From Ktedonobacter sp. 13_1_20CM_4_53_11 (GTDB taxonomy: Bacteria; Chloroflexota; Ktedonobacteria; Ktedonobacterales; Ktedonobacteraceae), in the NCBI GenBank assembly GCA_001919995.1, contig MNIY01000062.1:1-19101 (forward strand): a stretch of 19,101 bases of DNA, in the 5' to 3' direction. The position numbers were made by a program, and so were the translations under genes. Each line of letters opens with the position of its first letter. The stretch's first letter is position 1. The notes below the pieces were generated by a model. It saw only the letters and a list, made by a program, of their open reading frames with translations, did not search any database and was not told the origin of the DNA. Positions 6,758-14,851 of the stretch are shown here, one piece after another.

Positions 6758-7482
6758 AAAAGCAGGCCCTATTGCGTGAGATACAGCGAAGCAGCCAGCA
6801 GGTGCTGGACACTATCTTTCCACCACGCTGCGCAGGATGCAAAAGAAGCGGAAACGTGCTTTGTTCATCGTGTATTGCAAAGTTTGGACCGGTGATACCT
6901 TCTTCCTGTCAACGCTGTGGGAGAGCTATACTAGAACCAGACATGATCTGTCGAGCGTGTTACGGCCATCCTTCAGGGCTGAATGGGTTACTCTCGTACG
7001 GTAGCTATGAGGAGCCTCTCCGCTCCTGCATCCATGAGTTGAAATATGACGGGAATGTACGTCTGGCAGAACCGTTAGGCTTATTACTGGCAGAAACGTT
7101 CGGTCGCTTCAGTATGGTTACCGATGCTATTGTCCCCGTGCCGTTGCACCATGATCGACAACAGCAACGTGGCTATAATCACGCACAATTGTTGGCAGAG
7201 GTCTGTGCCAGGCAGTCGCGCGTCCCGTATCATGAGCATATGCTGGTGAGACACCGGGCTACCCTTCCTCAAGTAGGCCTTTCAGTGCAGGAACGATACC
7301 AGAATATCGCAGAAGCTTTTCTCTGCACGCCATCTTACGCAACTGGTGCGCTCGTTGGACGTAATATAGTTATTATTGACGACGTTGCGACGACAGGGGC
7401 GACATTGGAGGCCTGTGCGGCACCACTCTTCGCAGCAGGAGCAAAGGAAGTGAGAGGACTGGTGCTGGCACGTCCGCGATGA
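6754..7482 (+). CDS. comF: ComF family protein (amidophosphoribosyltransferase-like, DNA uptake)
   Basis: A 242-residue protein starting at GTG, overlapping the previous gene by 4 bases. Residues 26-69 contain eight cysteines in four CxxC pairs (CAGC, CSSC, CQRC, CRAC), the zinc-binding N-terminus of ComF/GntX proteins. Residues 126-135 read IVPVPLHHDR, followed by RGYNHAQLLA. The C-terminal VIIDDVATTGATLEAC (about 206-221) is the PRPP-binding loop of the type I phosphoribosyltransferase fold. In characterised bacteria ComF is a cytosolic helper of transformation, working with the ComFA helicase; many genomes keep it without known competence. No other competence gene is in the window. Length and motif order are normal for the family. 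Confidence 0.9.
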   Translation: MKKQALLREIQRSSQQVLDTIFPPRCAGCKRSGNVLCSSCIAKFGPVIPSSCQRCGRAILEPDMICRACYGHPSGLNGLLSYGSYEEPLRSCIHELKYDGNVRLAEPLGLLLAETFGRFSMVTDAIVPVPLHHDRQQQRGYNHAQLLAEVCARQSRVPYHEHMLVRHRATLPQVGLSVQERYQNIAEAFLCTPSYATGALVGRNIVIIDDVATTGATLEACAAPLFAAGAKEVRGLVLARPR

Positions 7483-7530
7483 GGAATACCAATTCAGAAA
7501 GAGATTGTACACGAGATTAACAGCAGGGTG

Positions 7531-7539
7531 TGTTATAAT
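7531..7539 (+). promoter_or_regulatory. extended -10 promoter element before ftsH
   Basis: TGTTATAAT is a perfect TATAAT (7534-7539) with the extended TG motif one base upstream, and no good -35 at 16-18 bases. It would give a start near 7546 and a leader of about 105 bases before the ftsH ATG. Confidence 0.5.
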
Positions 7540-7650
7540 AAGCCACAAAAGAGTAATGTGCCATATGCCAAGTAGTAGTATTTCTGTTTCGATATATCAT
7601 TAAAAGAACTGTAGAAGTACGACTAGTCCTGAAAATAGAGAGGATTATTG

Positions 7651-9630
7651 ATGTCGAACAATGGGAAATGGATCAGAACGAGCTTATTATTGCTCCTGGT
7701 TACGCTGGCCATTGTTCTGGTTGTGGTCTTTTTCCGTTCACCATCCGACACGCAATCGGTGAATGTCTCTACCATCCTGGCGGACATTAAGACGGATATG
7801 CACAAAAACCAGCAAGATACGCTCAACGTCGCTAGCAATACACTTACATTGACGAGGGGAAACGCCCCAGATGCAGCCAAGGAAGCAGCAAGCATCAATG
7901 ATACATTTGATACAACCCAGGTCCTCAAAGACAACGGTATAAACTACTCAAATAGCCACCTGCTCGTCTTGCAATACGAACCACCAAGCGCTTTGGGAGC
8001 GTGGGTGAATATACTGGTGAGTTTCATTCCTTTTATTGCGATAGGAGCATTACTCATCTTTATGATGCGCCAGGCGCAGGGCAGTAATAACCAGGCGCTT
8101 TCTTTCGGGAAGAGCAGGGCGCGCATGTTTATGGGTAATAAACCAACGGTGACATTTGCTGATGTCGCCGGCGTTGAGGAGGCAAAGCAAGAGCTACAGG
8201 AGATTGTCGAGTTTCTGAAATATCCTGAAAAGTTCGTTGCTCTCGGAGCACGTATTCCTAAAGGGCTGCTCCTTGTTGGACCTCCCGGAACAGGTAAAAC
8301 GCTTATCTCGCGTGCTGTTGCCGGCGAGGCTGGAGTTCCATTTTTCAGTATCAGTGGTTCTGAGTTTGTAGAGATGTTTGTGGGGGTTGGCGCCAGCCGC
8401 GTTCGTGACCTCTTTGACCAGGCAAAACGCAACAGCCCATGTATCGTCTTTGTGGATGAAATTGACGCGGTTGGCCGCCAGCGCGGTGCTGGTCTGGGTG
8501 GCTCACACGACGAACGGGAACAGACCCTCAATCAGATTCTCGTGGAAATGGATGGCTTCGATACCAATACCAATGTGATTGTAATCGCGGCCACGAACCG
8601 ACCTGATGTACTGGATCCTGCCTTATTGCGTCCCGGCCGCTTTGACCGGCAGGTAGTGCTGGACCGCCCCGATATTCGCGGACGAGTGGCAATTTTACAA
8701 GTTCACGCAAAAGGGAAGCCCCTGGATAAGAATATATCACTGGACACGCTGGCAAAGCAGACCCCTGGTTTTTCTGGAGCTGACCTCTCCAACCTTCTGA
8801 ATGAAGCAGCCATCCTGGGAGCGCGAAGAAATAAGCGTACTATTGGCATGAGTGAGCTTGAAGAGGCAATTGATCGAGTGGTGGCTGGTCCCGCTCGAAA
8901 GAGCCGCATCATCAGCGAGCGAGAAAAAGCAATTACAGCTTACCACGAGGTTGGCCACGCTCTCGTAGCGCGATTACTTCCAAATACCGACCCGGTTCAT
9001 AAGGTATCGATTGTAGCCCGGGGGCAGGCGGGCGGCTTTACGATGCTGCTACCCACAGAAGATCGATACCTGTGGAGCAAACCGCAATTCGAGGACATGC
9101 TCGCCTACGTTCTGGGGGGGCATGTTGCTGAACTCATCATCTTCGGAGAGGTTACCACCGGCGCTTCAAATGATATTGAGCGGGTGACAAAGATCGCACG
9201 TTCAATGGTGACTGAGTATGGTATGAGTAGCCGTATCGGTCCGATGGCCCTGGGGCACAAGGAAGAACTTGTCTTCCTGGGACGCGACTTTGGCGAGCAG
9301 CGCAACTACAGCGAACAAACGGCACGTGAGATCGATGAAGAGGTACGGAACATCATCCAGGAAGCCTTTGATAAGGCCTATAATATCGTGATGCAAAATA
9401 AGACCCGCATGATTATGATCAGCGAACGCCTCATCAAAGAGGAGACGCTGGAAGGTCCTCTCTTTGAGTCTCTCTTCAACCAGCCGATCAACAATGATCA
9501 GTACGAGTCACCCTCGATACTGGCGGGAATACCAGGTATTAAACTTTCGGGAAATACTGAGCAGGGGAAGCTTCTGCCAGAACCGGTGAATCAGCAATTT
9601 AAACCGCCATCGAATGCCGATTTGAGTTGA
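7651..9630 (+). CDS. ftsH: ATP-dependent zinc metalloprotease FtsH
   Basis: A 659-residue membrane AAA+ protease that extracts and degrades membrane and short-lived soluble proteins. Two transmembrane helices (about 11-29 and 115-139) flank a roughly 85-residue external domain. The AAA module follows: Walker A GPPGTGKT (210-217), pore motif MFVGVG, Walker B IVFVDEID (265-272), and second region of homology [20 protein letters not shown]. The protease domain has the zinc motif HEVGH (432-436) and the third ligand Asp508 in [10 protein letters not shown]. All catalytic residues are present. The frame opens at a TTG at 7648, but GAGAGGA at 7637-7643 fits the ATG at 7651. The C-terminal tail is Gln/Pro-rich and probably flexible. 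argJ follows after about 50 bases with no terminator between them. Confidence 0.97.
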   Translation: MSNNGKWIRTSLLLLLVTLAIVLVVVFFRSPSDTQSVNVSTILADIKTDMHKNQQDTLNVASNTLTLTRGNAPDAAKEAASINDTFDTTQVLKDNGINYSNSHLLVLQYEPPSALGAWVNILVSFIPFIAIGALLIFMMRQAQGSNNQALSFGKSRARMFMGNKPTVTFADVAGVEEAKQELQEIVEFLKYPEKFVALGARIPKGLLLVGPPGTGKTLISRAVAGEAGVPFFSISGSEFVEMFVGVGASRVRDLFDQAKRNSPCIVFVDEIDAVGRQRGAGLGGSHDEREQTLNQILVEMDGFDTNTNVIVIAATNRPDVLDPALLRPGRFDRQVVLDRPDIRGRVAILQVHAKGKPLDKNISLDTLAKQTPGFSGADLSNLLNEAAILGARRNKRTIGMSELEEAIDRVVAGPARKSRIISEREKAITAYHEVGHALVARLLPNTDPVHKVSIVARGQAGGFTMLLPTEDRYLWSKPQFEDMLAYVLGGHVAELIIFGEVTTGASNDIERVTKIARSMVTEYGMSSRIGPMALGHKEELVFLGRDFGEQRNYSEQTAREIDEEVRNIIQEAFDKAYNIVMQNKTRMIMISERLIKEETLEGPLFESLFNQPINNDQYESPSILAGIPGIKLSGNTEQGKLLPEPVNQQFKPPSNADLS

Positions 9631-9666
9631 GATCCATAAACAGCAAAGTGGAAACTTTTTCATGGT

Positions 9667-9673
9667 AGGAGGT
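9667..9673 (+). promoter_or_regulatory. ribosome binding site that sets the argJ start
   Basis: AGGAGGT lies 9 bases before a TTG at 9683 and only 2 bases after the ATG at 9662. It cannot serve that ATG, which has no SD of its own. This argues for TTG initiation. Confidence 0.6.
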
Positions 9674-9682
9674 ATTTTAACA

Positions 9683-10894
9683 TTGTCTGATACATATCGG
9701 GAGATTGATAGCTGTGTGACCGCCCCACAGGGCTTTCGCGCCGGTATCACAGCCTGCGGTATCAAGTCTGACGGCTCAATTCCAGACCTGGCTATCCTGG
9801 CTTCAGATGTGCCCTGCATCGCTTCAGGAACATTCACTACGAGCAGCACACGGGCCGCCCCTGTACTGGTTTGCCAGGAACACTTGAAGGGTGGCAGAGC
9901 GCAAGCAGTGATTGTCAACAGCGGGAATGCCAACTGCGCTACTGGCGATATTGGCCTGCACAACGCTTATCGTATGACGGAACTGGTGGCGAAGAAGCTG
10001 AATCTGGAGCATGAGATGGTGTTATGTTCTTCCACCGGTATCATCGGTCGCCAGCTTCCAATGGAGAAGATCGAGGCAGGTGTCGCGGCTATCGAGTTGA
10101 GCAAAGACAAGGGAAATGCTTTTGCTGAAGCGATAATGACGACCGATACCCATCCAAAGCGTATCGCGCTGGAATTCCAGATCGAGGGCCGCACGGTGCG
10201 CCTGGGGGGAGTGACAAAGGGTGCCGGCATGATCTATCCAAATATGGCGACGATGCTGAGCTATTTGACAACTGATGCAGCGATTACCCATGAGTGGATG
10301 AAGACAGAGGTAAAAGCCGCGGTCGATGATTCGTTCAATATGATCTCGGTGGACGGTGATATGTCTACTAACGACACGTGTATCCTCTTTGCAAATGGGC
10401 TGGCAGGTAATACACCAATCGATGCTGGACATCCAGAGGCGGAGATATTTCGCCAGGCGCTACGCTACGTGACACACTACCTGGCACGGGAGATGGCACG
10501 CGACGGTGAAGGTGCGACGAAGTTGATGATTGTTCATGTAAACGGAGCACGGGATAAGGCAGACGCGGTAAAAGCAGCCAGGGCGATTACGCTATCGCCC
10601 TTATGGCAGTGCGCGCTGGCAGGTGGGGATCCCAACTGGGGACGCATTTCCGCGGCACTGGGTGCCAGCGGATGTGCATTGGACCAGGCGAGGTATGATA
10701 TTTCCATTGGTGATGTGCAGGTAATGAAACATGGCCTGGCGGCACAATATGATCAGGAGGCAGCCAGGCAGGCTATGGCAGGAAACGAAGTGACGGTGAC
10801 GATTGACCTGCATTTAGGTGAGGCTAAAGCAACAGCATGGGGATGTGACCTGACTCACGGTTATATTGACGAGAATACTCTCTATACGCGTTAA
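9683..10894 (+). CDS. argJ: bifunctional glutamate N-acetyltransferase/ornithine acetyltransferase
   Basis: About 403 residues from a TTG start; an ATG at 9662 would add 7 residues. ArgJ transfers acetyl from N-acetylornithine to glutamate, recycling the acetyl group of arginine synthesis; many members also make N-acetylglutamate from acetyl-CoA. The N-terminus (VTAPQGFRAGITACGIK), the STGIIGRQLP segment and the ending WGCDLTHGYIDENTLYTR are typical. The self-cleavage site is visible in TKGAGMIYPNMATML: cleavage precedes Thr190, which becomes the nucleophile of the beta subunit. NWGRI is also present. argD follows after 37 bases, making a two-step arginine segment behind ftsH. Whether it is mono- or bifunctional cannot be told from sequence. 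Confidence 0.95.
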   Translation: MSDTYREIDSCVTAPQGFRAGITACGIKSDGSIPDLAILASDVPCIASGTFTTSSTRAAPVLVCQEHLKGGRAQAVIVNSGNANCATGDIGLHNAYRMTELVAKKLNLEHEMVLCSSTGIIGRQLPMEKIEAGVAAIELSKDKGNAFAEAIMTTDTHPKRIALEFQIEGRTVRLGGVTKGAGMIYPNMATMLSYLTTDAAITHEWMKTEVKAAVDDSFNMISVDGDMSTNDTCILFANGLAGNTPIDAGHPEAEIFRQALRYVTHYLAREMARDGEGATKLMIVHVNGARDKADAVKAARAITLSPLWQCALAGGDPNWGRISAALGASGCALDQARYDISIGDVQVMKHGLAAQYDQEAARQAMAGNEVTVTIDLHLGEAKATAWGCDLTHGYIDENTLYTR

Positions 10895-10931
10895 CAAGGA
10901 ATAACACTATATTTTTTCAAAGGAGAAAACG

Positions 10932-12158
10932 ATGACGACAACGGAGACCAATAAACGCGACTGGGCTGCACTTGAGCAAAAGTATTACCAGGGAACATTC
11001 AAACGCCAGCCAATAACGCTCGTGCGTGGTGAGGGCACGCGCGTATGGGACAGCGACGGGAGGGTACTGCTGGATTTTGTAGCGGGTATAGCCGTAAATG
11101 TACTGGGGCATTGCCACCCTGCTATCATTAAGGCGGTCCAAGAGCAAGTAACGCAACTGGTACACGTTTCTAATCTGTACTACAACATTCGTCAGATCGA
11201 ATTGGCGGAGTTACTCGGTATTCAAAGCAACGGGATGCGCTCATTCTTCTCTAACAGTGGTGCGGAAGCCAATGAGGGAGCAATCAAACTGGCACGCAAA
11301 TTCGGGCGGGTACATAAAGATGGCGCCTATGGCATTCTCAGTATGGAGAACAGCTTCCATGGGCGCACATTGGCAACTACAGCAGCTACCGGGCAGGCCT
11401 ATTACCAGGCAACATGGGTGCCCATTCCTGACGGGTTCAAGCAGGTTCCATTCAACGACCTGGAGGCTTTGAAAGCGGCCACGAGCGAGAAAACTGTGGC
11501 GGTGTTGCTTGAGGCGGTGCAGGGAGAGGGCGGTATTTGGACAGCGAATAAAGAGTATATCCAGGGCGTACGCCAGTGGTGTGACGAGCAGAACCTGGTG
11601 ATGATCTGCGACGAGATACAGGCGGGTATGGGGCGCACAGGGAAGTTCTTCAGCTGGGAGCACTTTGACGTGGTGCCTGATATAGTGACGATGGCAAAAG
11701 GTCTGGCGGGCGGCATACCTATCGGCGCAATGCTGACGGGTCCACGCAGCGATCTCTTTACGGCTGGCGATCATGGCACAACTTTTGGTGGCAACCCTAT
11801 TGCCAGCGCGGCAGCCATTGCGACAATTAAGACTATTCTGGAAGAGAATCTTTTAGAGAATGCGGCGAAGATGGGTGAATACTGGCACTCGAAACTCGAG
11901 GCATTCTGTGAAAAATATCATTTTATTGATAGCCCACGCGGCATAGGTTTGATGCAGGCAGTGCATGTACAGCACGATCTCGCACCCACGATTGTACAGC
12001 AGGCGTTAGAGCATGGCTTGCTGCTTAATAATCTTGGGCCGAGCACGCTCCGGATGGTCCCGCCTCTGATCTTGAAGGCCGAGGATATCGATGAAGCAGC
12101 CGAGTTGATGGATCGTGCGCTGACGGACGTAGCAAATATGCCGATTTCCAACCTGTAA
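10932..12158 (+). CDS. argD: acetylornithine aminotransferase
   Basis: A 408-residue fold-type I, class III PLP aminotransferase with a strong SD (AAAGGAG) before the ATG. Cofactor residues are visible: NSGAEANEGAIK (the phosphate and ring contacts), SFHGRT, Asp227 in MICDEIQAGMGRTG, the Schiff-base Lys256 in TMAKGLAGG, and the later TTFGGNP motif. It interconverts N-acetylglutamate semialdehyde and N-acetylornithine. In this context (directly after argJ) arginine synthesis is the likely role, although relatives act on succinylornithine or 4-aminobutyrate. The last residues (NMPISNL) are not conserved. A strong hairpin follows 25 bases after the stop. Confidence 0.94.
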   Translation: MTTTETNKRDWAALEQKYYQGTFKRQPITLVRGEGTRVWDSDGRVLLDFVAGIAVNVLGHCHPAIIKAVQEQVTQLVHVSNLYYNIRQIELAELLGIQSNGMRSFFSNSGAEANEGAIKLARKFGRVHKDGAYGILSMENSFHGRTLATTAATGQAYYQATWVPIPDGFKQVPFNDLEALKAATSEKTVAVLLEAVQGEGGIWTANKEYIQGVRQWCDEQNLVMICDEIQAGMGRTGKFFSWEHFDVVPDIVTMAKGLAGGIPIGAMLTGPRSDLFTAGDHGTTFGGNPIASAAAIATIKTILEENLLENAAKMGEYWHSKLEAFCEKYHFIDSPRGIGLMQAVHVQHDLAPTIVQQALEHGLLLNNLGPSTLRMVPPLILKAEDIDEAAELMDRALTDVANMPISNL

Positions 12159-12183
12159 GTAAGATTACCCTGGAACTGAGTAA

Positions 12184-12216
12184 AAGAGCTTCATTGTCAG
12201 TAGCAATGAGGCTCTT
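12184..12216. terminator. bidirectional hairpin between argD and the methyltransferase-like gene
   Basis: A 13-bp stem with a single G-T pair: AAGAGCTTCATTG faces CAATGAGGCTCTT across a 7-base loop (TCAGTAG). On the minus strand it runs into CTCTTTTA, a short T-run; on the plus strand there is none. It lies between convergent genes. A smaller hairpin, TTACAT-8-ATGTAA, is at 12235-12254. Confidence 0.65.
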
Positions 12217-12257
12217 CGCTGGAACAATTTGGGCTTACATCATTACCAATGTAAAAG

Positions 12258-12926
12258 TTATTGTAATAGATATCCAACGACTTCATATCCTCTTCCCGGT
12301 CTTCCCTTTACGGGCAGATCTGTCAGCCATTCCCAGTGTTTTTCTTCGAGCACGGTAAAGTTCTCACGGACAAGAGCCGGCAGCGCGCGAGGGACCAGTG
12401 GCATAGTTCGGCGGTGTTCAGCATCGTGATCGGTGCCATAAACATCGAAGACAAAGCCGCGAAAGTCACTGAGTAAAACAACGGTGCCGTCTTTCTCTAC
12501 TAGCCGTCGCAGGAGATGCAGGTGCGCATTGATAACGCGCAGTCGGAAAGCGCTGGCAGCCTGCTGGTAGCGGCTATGACGTTCTTGCTCTCCAAGCAGA
12601 CCTGGCGCGACGAGCTGTACACGGTCAAGTATATCGAGGAGTGGGTAGCTAAAAAGCTGCGAAAGGACGAGGGAACTGACGACAAGGCCAAACTCGCCCG
12701 TTCCGAGGCCCTCTAGCACAGGCGGATCAGGGACGAGACATTGCTCTAGACACTCAGCGGCTGCGTCAAAGACCGCTTGCGCACCGCGGGGGACAAGCAG
12801 ATCCCAGGGTTGTCTCTCAAGCATGCGCTTCAGATTTACACTGACACCGTCACTGATGTCACATTGCTCCAGGAGCACGCGCTTACGAAGGGCCGACGCG
12901 GGCAGCTCACCGGCCCCTTGCCGCAT
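12258..12926 (-). CDS. SAM-dependent methyltransferase-like protein, probably N-terminally truncated
   Basis: From the ATG at 12926 this gives 222 residues. The same frame stays open upstream to a TAG at 13004-13002 and reads sensibly there: SDEVVLADLDLASM resembles the strand-2 acidic loop of class I methyltransferases. Later segments fit the same fold: FGLVVSSLVLSQLFSYPLLD like strand 4 and its helix, then DGTVVLLSDFRGFVFDVYG like strand 5. The glycine-rich motif I that should precede the acidic loop is absent, because the crotonase gene ends only about 40 bases above the TAG. No ATG, GTG or TTG lies between that TAG and 12926, and no SD precedes 12926. It is therefore probably a 5'-deleted remnant or an unexpressed gene. 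The family call is moderate; substrate unknown. Confidence 0.55.
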   Translation of the reverse strand: MRQGAGELPASALRKRVLLEQCDISDGVSVNLKRMLERQPWDLLVPRGAQAVFDAAAECLEQCLVPDPPVLEGLGTGEFGLVVSSLVLSQLFSYPLLDILDRVQLVAPGLLGEQERHSRYQQAASAFRLRVINAHLHLLRRLVEKDGTVVLLSDFRGFVFDVYGTDHDAEHRRTMPLVPRALPALVRENFTVLEEKHWEWLTDLPVKGRPGRGYEVVGYLLQ

Positions 12927-13042
12927 GGATGCGAGATCCAGGTCGGCAAGTACGACTTCATCGGAGCTGCGTACAAGTGCGCTCCTTGAGTCTGCATATT
13001 GCTATATGAGAGGTTATCGATGCGCACCTGAGGTCCCTGGCT

Positions 13043-13747
13043 TTAATTTCCTTGATAATGTGGATGGCGCTTCTCTAAAAACGCGGAGACACCCTCGCGA
13101 TGGTCTGCGGTATTGATAGCGATATCTTGCAACTCTCCCTCAAATCTAAGGGTGGTCTCGAGGTCGCTCTCAAGCGATTGGTTCATCAGTTCTTTGATGA
13201 GCGCATAGGCACGTGTTGGGCCAGCAGCTAAGCGTTGAGCAAAGGCCTCGGTCGCCTCCTCAAATTCATCCAGAGGGACACAACGATTGACGAGTCCGAG
13301 GCGCTCAGCCTCCTGGCCACTCACCTCGTCGGCTAACATCGCCAGTTCCATAGCTTTTCCTATGCCCACCAGGCGCGGCAAGAAAAAGCCACCTCCCGCA
13401 TCGGGGACGAGTCCAATCCTCGCAAAGGCTTCGATAAAACGCGCATTATCGGCAGCGATACGCATGTCACAGGCAAGAGCAATATTACAGGATGCGCCAG
13501 CGGCAACGCCCTGTACCGCGGCGATGACTGGCTTTGGCATGGTACGAATGGCGCGGACAATTCGATGATATTTGCGCAGGTGCTCGCTGACTTTGATGGG
13601 TGTATCCCCTCTGCTGGCCTGGATCGTGGCAAAGCTGCGTAGGTCCTGTCCAGAGCCGAAAGCCCGGCCCGTGCCCGTGAGGACAACGCAGCGCACAGCC
13701 GCATCCTGCGCAGCCGTCTCCAGAACTTCTCCAAGTTCGTCAAGCAT
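13043..13747 (-). CDS. enoyl-CoA hydratase/isomerase (PaaG-like), 5'-truncated
   Basis: A crotonase-fold protein; 234 residues from the first Met. The frame continues upstream through PEVYNAFNDT, the normal crotonase segment after 'L-NRP', and then runs into holB sequence. Roughly the first 15-25 residues and the natural start are missing. No SD precedes the ATG at 13747. The oxyanion-hole segments are present (GRAFGSGQDL, and VQGVAAGASCNIALACD). The active-site region IGLVPDAGGGFFLPR has an Asp (residue 116) as in PaaG-type isomerases, and Asn replaces the first hydratase Glu. The normal-looking C-terminus (FLEKRHPHYQGN) shows only the front is damaged. PaaG relatives isomerise ring-epoxide or enoyl-CoA intermediates. 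Probably a pseudogene. Confidence 0.75.
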   Translation of the reverse strand: MLDELGEVLETAAQDAAVRCVVLTGTGRAFGSGQDLRSFATIQASRGDTPIKVSEHLRKYHRIVRAIRTMPKPVIAAVQGVAAGASCNIALACDMRIAADNARFIEAFARIGLVPDAGGGFFLPRLVGIGKAMELAMLADEVSGQEAERLGLVNRCVPLDEFEEATEAFAQRLAAGPTRAYALIKELMNQSLESDLETTLRFEGELQDIAINTADHREGVSAFLEKRHPHYQGN

Positions 13748-14760
13748 CGTATCATTGAAGGCGTTGTAGACTTCAGGCGCGTATTGACGTTCTGGTCGAG
13801 AGCTTCCATTGTATCCAGGATGGCATGAACCATACGCTCGGATTCTCTCATGCCAACGGTCGCAGCCTGCTGCTCTAAGACGTGTCGCATATCTACATTG
13901 ACAGTCAAGTCAAGGCATTGGTGCGCTGCTAATACCATATCACGCCACCAAAGTAACCACAACTCTAGTATAGCACGTGTTTTTTCAGGATCGGCGCTGA
14001 GGCGCTGGGCAATCTCGAAGCGCTGCACATTGCCAACCCTGGGCAACGCGGCAAGGGTTTCAAGCTGGGTCCTACGTTCGATGAGCAGGTCTTCGTCCTC
14101 GACAGCCTGCACGGCCCAGCCCATGCGCCCAGCAGCCAGGGCGGCAATTAAAGCGGCTTCACCTGTATCTACACTCCATGTTTTTTCCAGGGCAGCTTCG
14201 ATTTGCGCGGCAGTGAGCAAGTGCAGGGAGATTTGCTGTACACGGGAGAGAATGGTTGGCAATAACAGGCCAGCATCTGGCGCTGTGAGCAGGAGGACGA
14301 CGTCAGGTTCTGGTTCCTCGAGTGTTTTCAACAGGCAGTTTGCAGCCTGCAGGTTCATCTCGTGCGCACCCTGGATAATGAAGACATTGCGCCGTCCCTC
14401 CATAGTTTTGCGCGCGGAATCGCTCTGCAAGGAGCGTATTTGCTCTATTACGATGAACTGTTTATCAGAGGGCCTGGCGATAACATGCAGATCAGGGTGA
14501 TTGCCGTGCAAAACTTTGCGACACGAGAGGCAGGCATTGCACGGTGCCTCCGGAGCAACCTGTGGGTCTGGCCCACCAGTACAGAGTAAGGTCTGGGCGA
14601 AGCGGTGGACAAGCAGTGCCTTGCCAATGTGATCGGGGCCTGTGAAAAGGTAGGCATGGCGAACCTGTTGTACGGCAAGGGTACGTCGCAACAGGTCGAT
14701 GGCGTGCTCATGTCCGACGATGTTCCAGCCCGGTTGTATTGATTGTTGGAGCGTTGACAT
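13360..14760 (-). CDS. holB: DNA polymerase III subunit delta' with an out-of-frame C-terminal tail
   Basis: Residues 1 to about 329 are the clamp-loader delta' subunit, which helps load the sliding clamp. Visible are GHEHAIDLLRRTL, the P-loop-like GPDHIGK (41-47), a zinc module around Cys74/77/80 (CNACLSC) with Cys60 nearby, LLKTLEEP, and the Arg-finger region ILSRV (SRC in most relatives). The family ends shortly after 'NVN.RLALE'. Here NVNTRL (324-329) is followed by about 137 residues of low-plausibility sequence (KSTTPSMIRCLTNLEKFW onward). This is simply the crotonase gene read in the wrong frame. So 466 aa is too long: about 12-15 native residues are replaced by a junk tail. The start has no SD, but a promoter lies so close that the mRNA is probably leaderless. 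The core may still work. Confidence 0.88.
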   Translation of the reverse strand: MSTLQQSIQPGWNIVGHEHAIDLLRRTLAVQQVRHAYLFTGPDHIGKALLVHRFAQTLLCTGGPDPQVAPEAPCNACLSCRKVLHGNHPDLHVIARPSDKQFIVIEQIRSLQSDSARKTMEGRRNVFIIQGAHEMNLQAANCLLKTLEEPEPDVVLLLTAPDAGLLLPTILSRVQQISLHLLTAAQIEAALEKTWSVDTGEAALIAALAAGRMGWAVQAVEDEDLLIERRTQLETLAALPRVGNVQRFEIAQRLSADPEKTRAILELWLLWWRDMVLAAHQCLDLTVNVDMRHVLEQQAATVGMRESERMVHAILDTMEALDQNVNTRLKSTTPSMIRCLTNLEKFWRRLRRMRLCAALSSRARAGLSALDRTYAALPRSRPAEGIHPSKSASTCANIIELSAPFVPCQSQSSPRYRALPLAHPVILLLPVTCVSLPIMRVLSKPLRGLDSSPMREVAFSCRAWWA

Positions 14761-14766
14761 GGGGAT

Positions 14767-14795
14767 ATGGTAGCAGAAATGGATTAGATTGGCAA
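14767..14795 (-). promoter_or_regulatory. holB promoter, predicted leaderless transcript
   Basis: On the minus strand TTGCCA (14795-14790) and TACCAT (14772-14767) are 17 bases apart. Only ATCCCC separates the -10 from the holB ATG at 14760, so transcription should begin at or next to the start codon. This agrees with the absence of an SD. Confidence 0.55.
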
Positions 14796-14808
14796 TGCTC
14801 TAGTGCCA

Positions 14809-14844
14809 GTTCGTTTAGCGAACGGTATAGAAGTGTGGTATATT
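14809..14844 (+). promoter_or_regulatory. threonine synthase promoter with overlapping inverted repeat
   Basis: TGGTATATT at 14836-14844 is an extended -10 (TATATT, with TG upstream). Its expected start, near 14851, is at the ATG at 14852, so the transcript would be leaderless. The weak -35 region (TTAGCG, 14815-14820) lies within an inverted repeat GTTCG-TTTAG-CGAAC (14809-14823), a possible operator. Confidence 0.45.
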
Positions 14845-14851
14845 ATTAGGT

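Noticed and set aside
12836..13027. Minus-strand frame MRIDNLSYSNMQTQG from a GTG at 13027, possible true start of the methyltransferase-like gene
   Set aside because: It is in a different frame, reads poorly after the first 15 residues, and even a frameshift fusion would be too short to supply motif I.
13360..13773. C-terminal 137 residues of the delta' frame as a new domain
   Set aside because: They are exactly the crotonase coding bases in another frame, with shadow-like composition.
13747..13800. Programmed -1 frameshift making a delta'-crotonase fusion
   Set aside because: No slippery heptamer or downstream structure is evident, and the facing ends of both genes are missing, which fits a deletion better.
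14809..14823. LexA/SOS box at GTTCG-TTTAG-CGAAC
   Set aside because: The half-sites are inverted relative to the Gram-positive SOS box (GAAC-N4-GTTC), so it is kept only as a generic inverted repeat.
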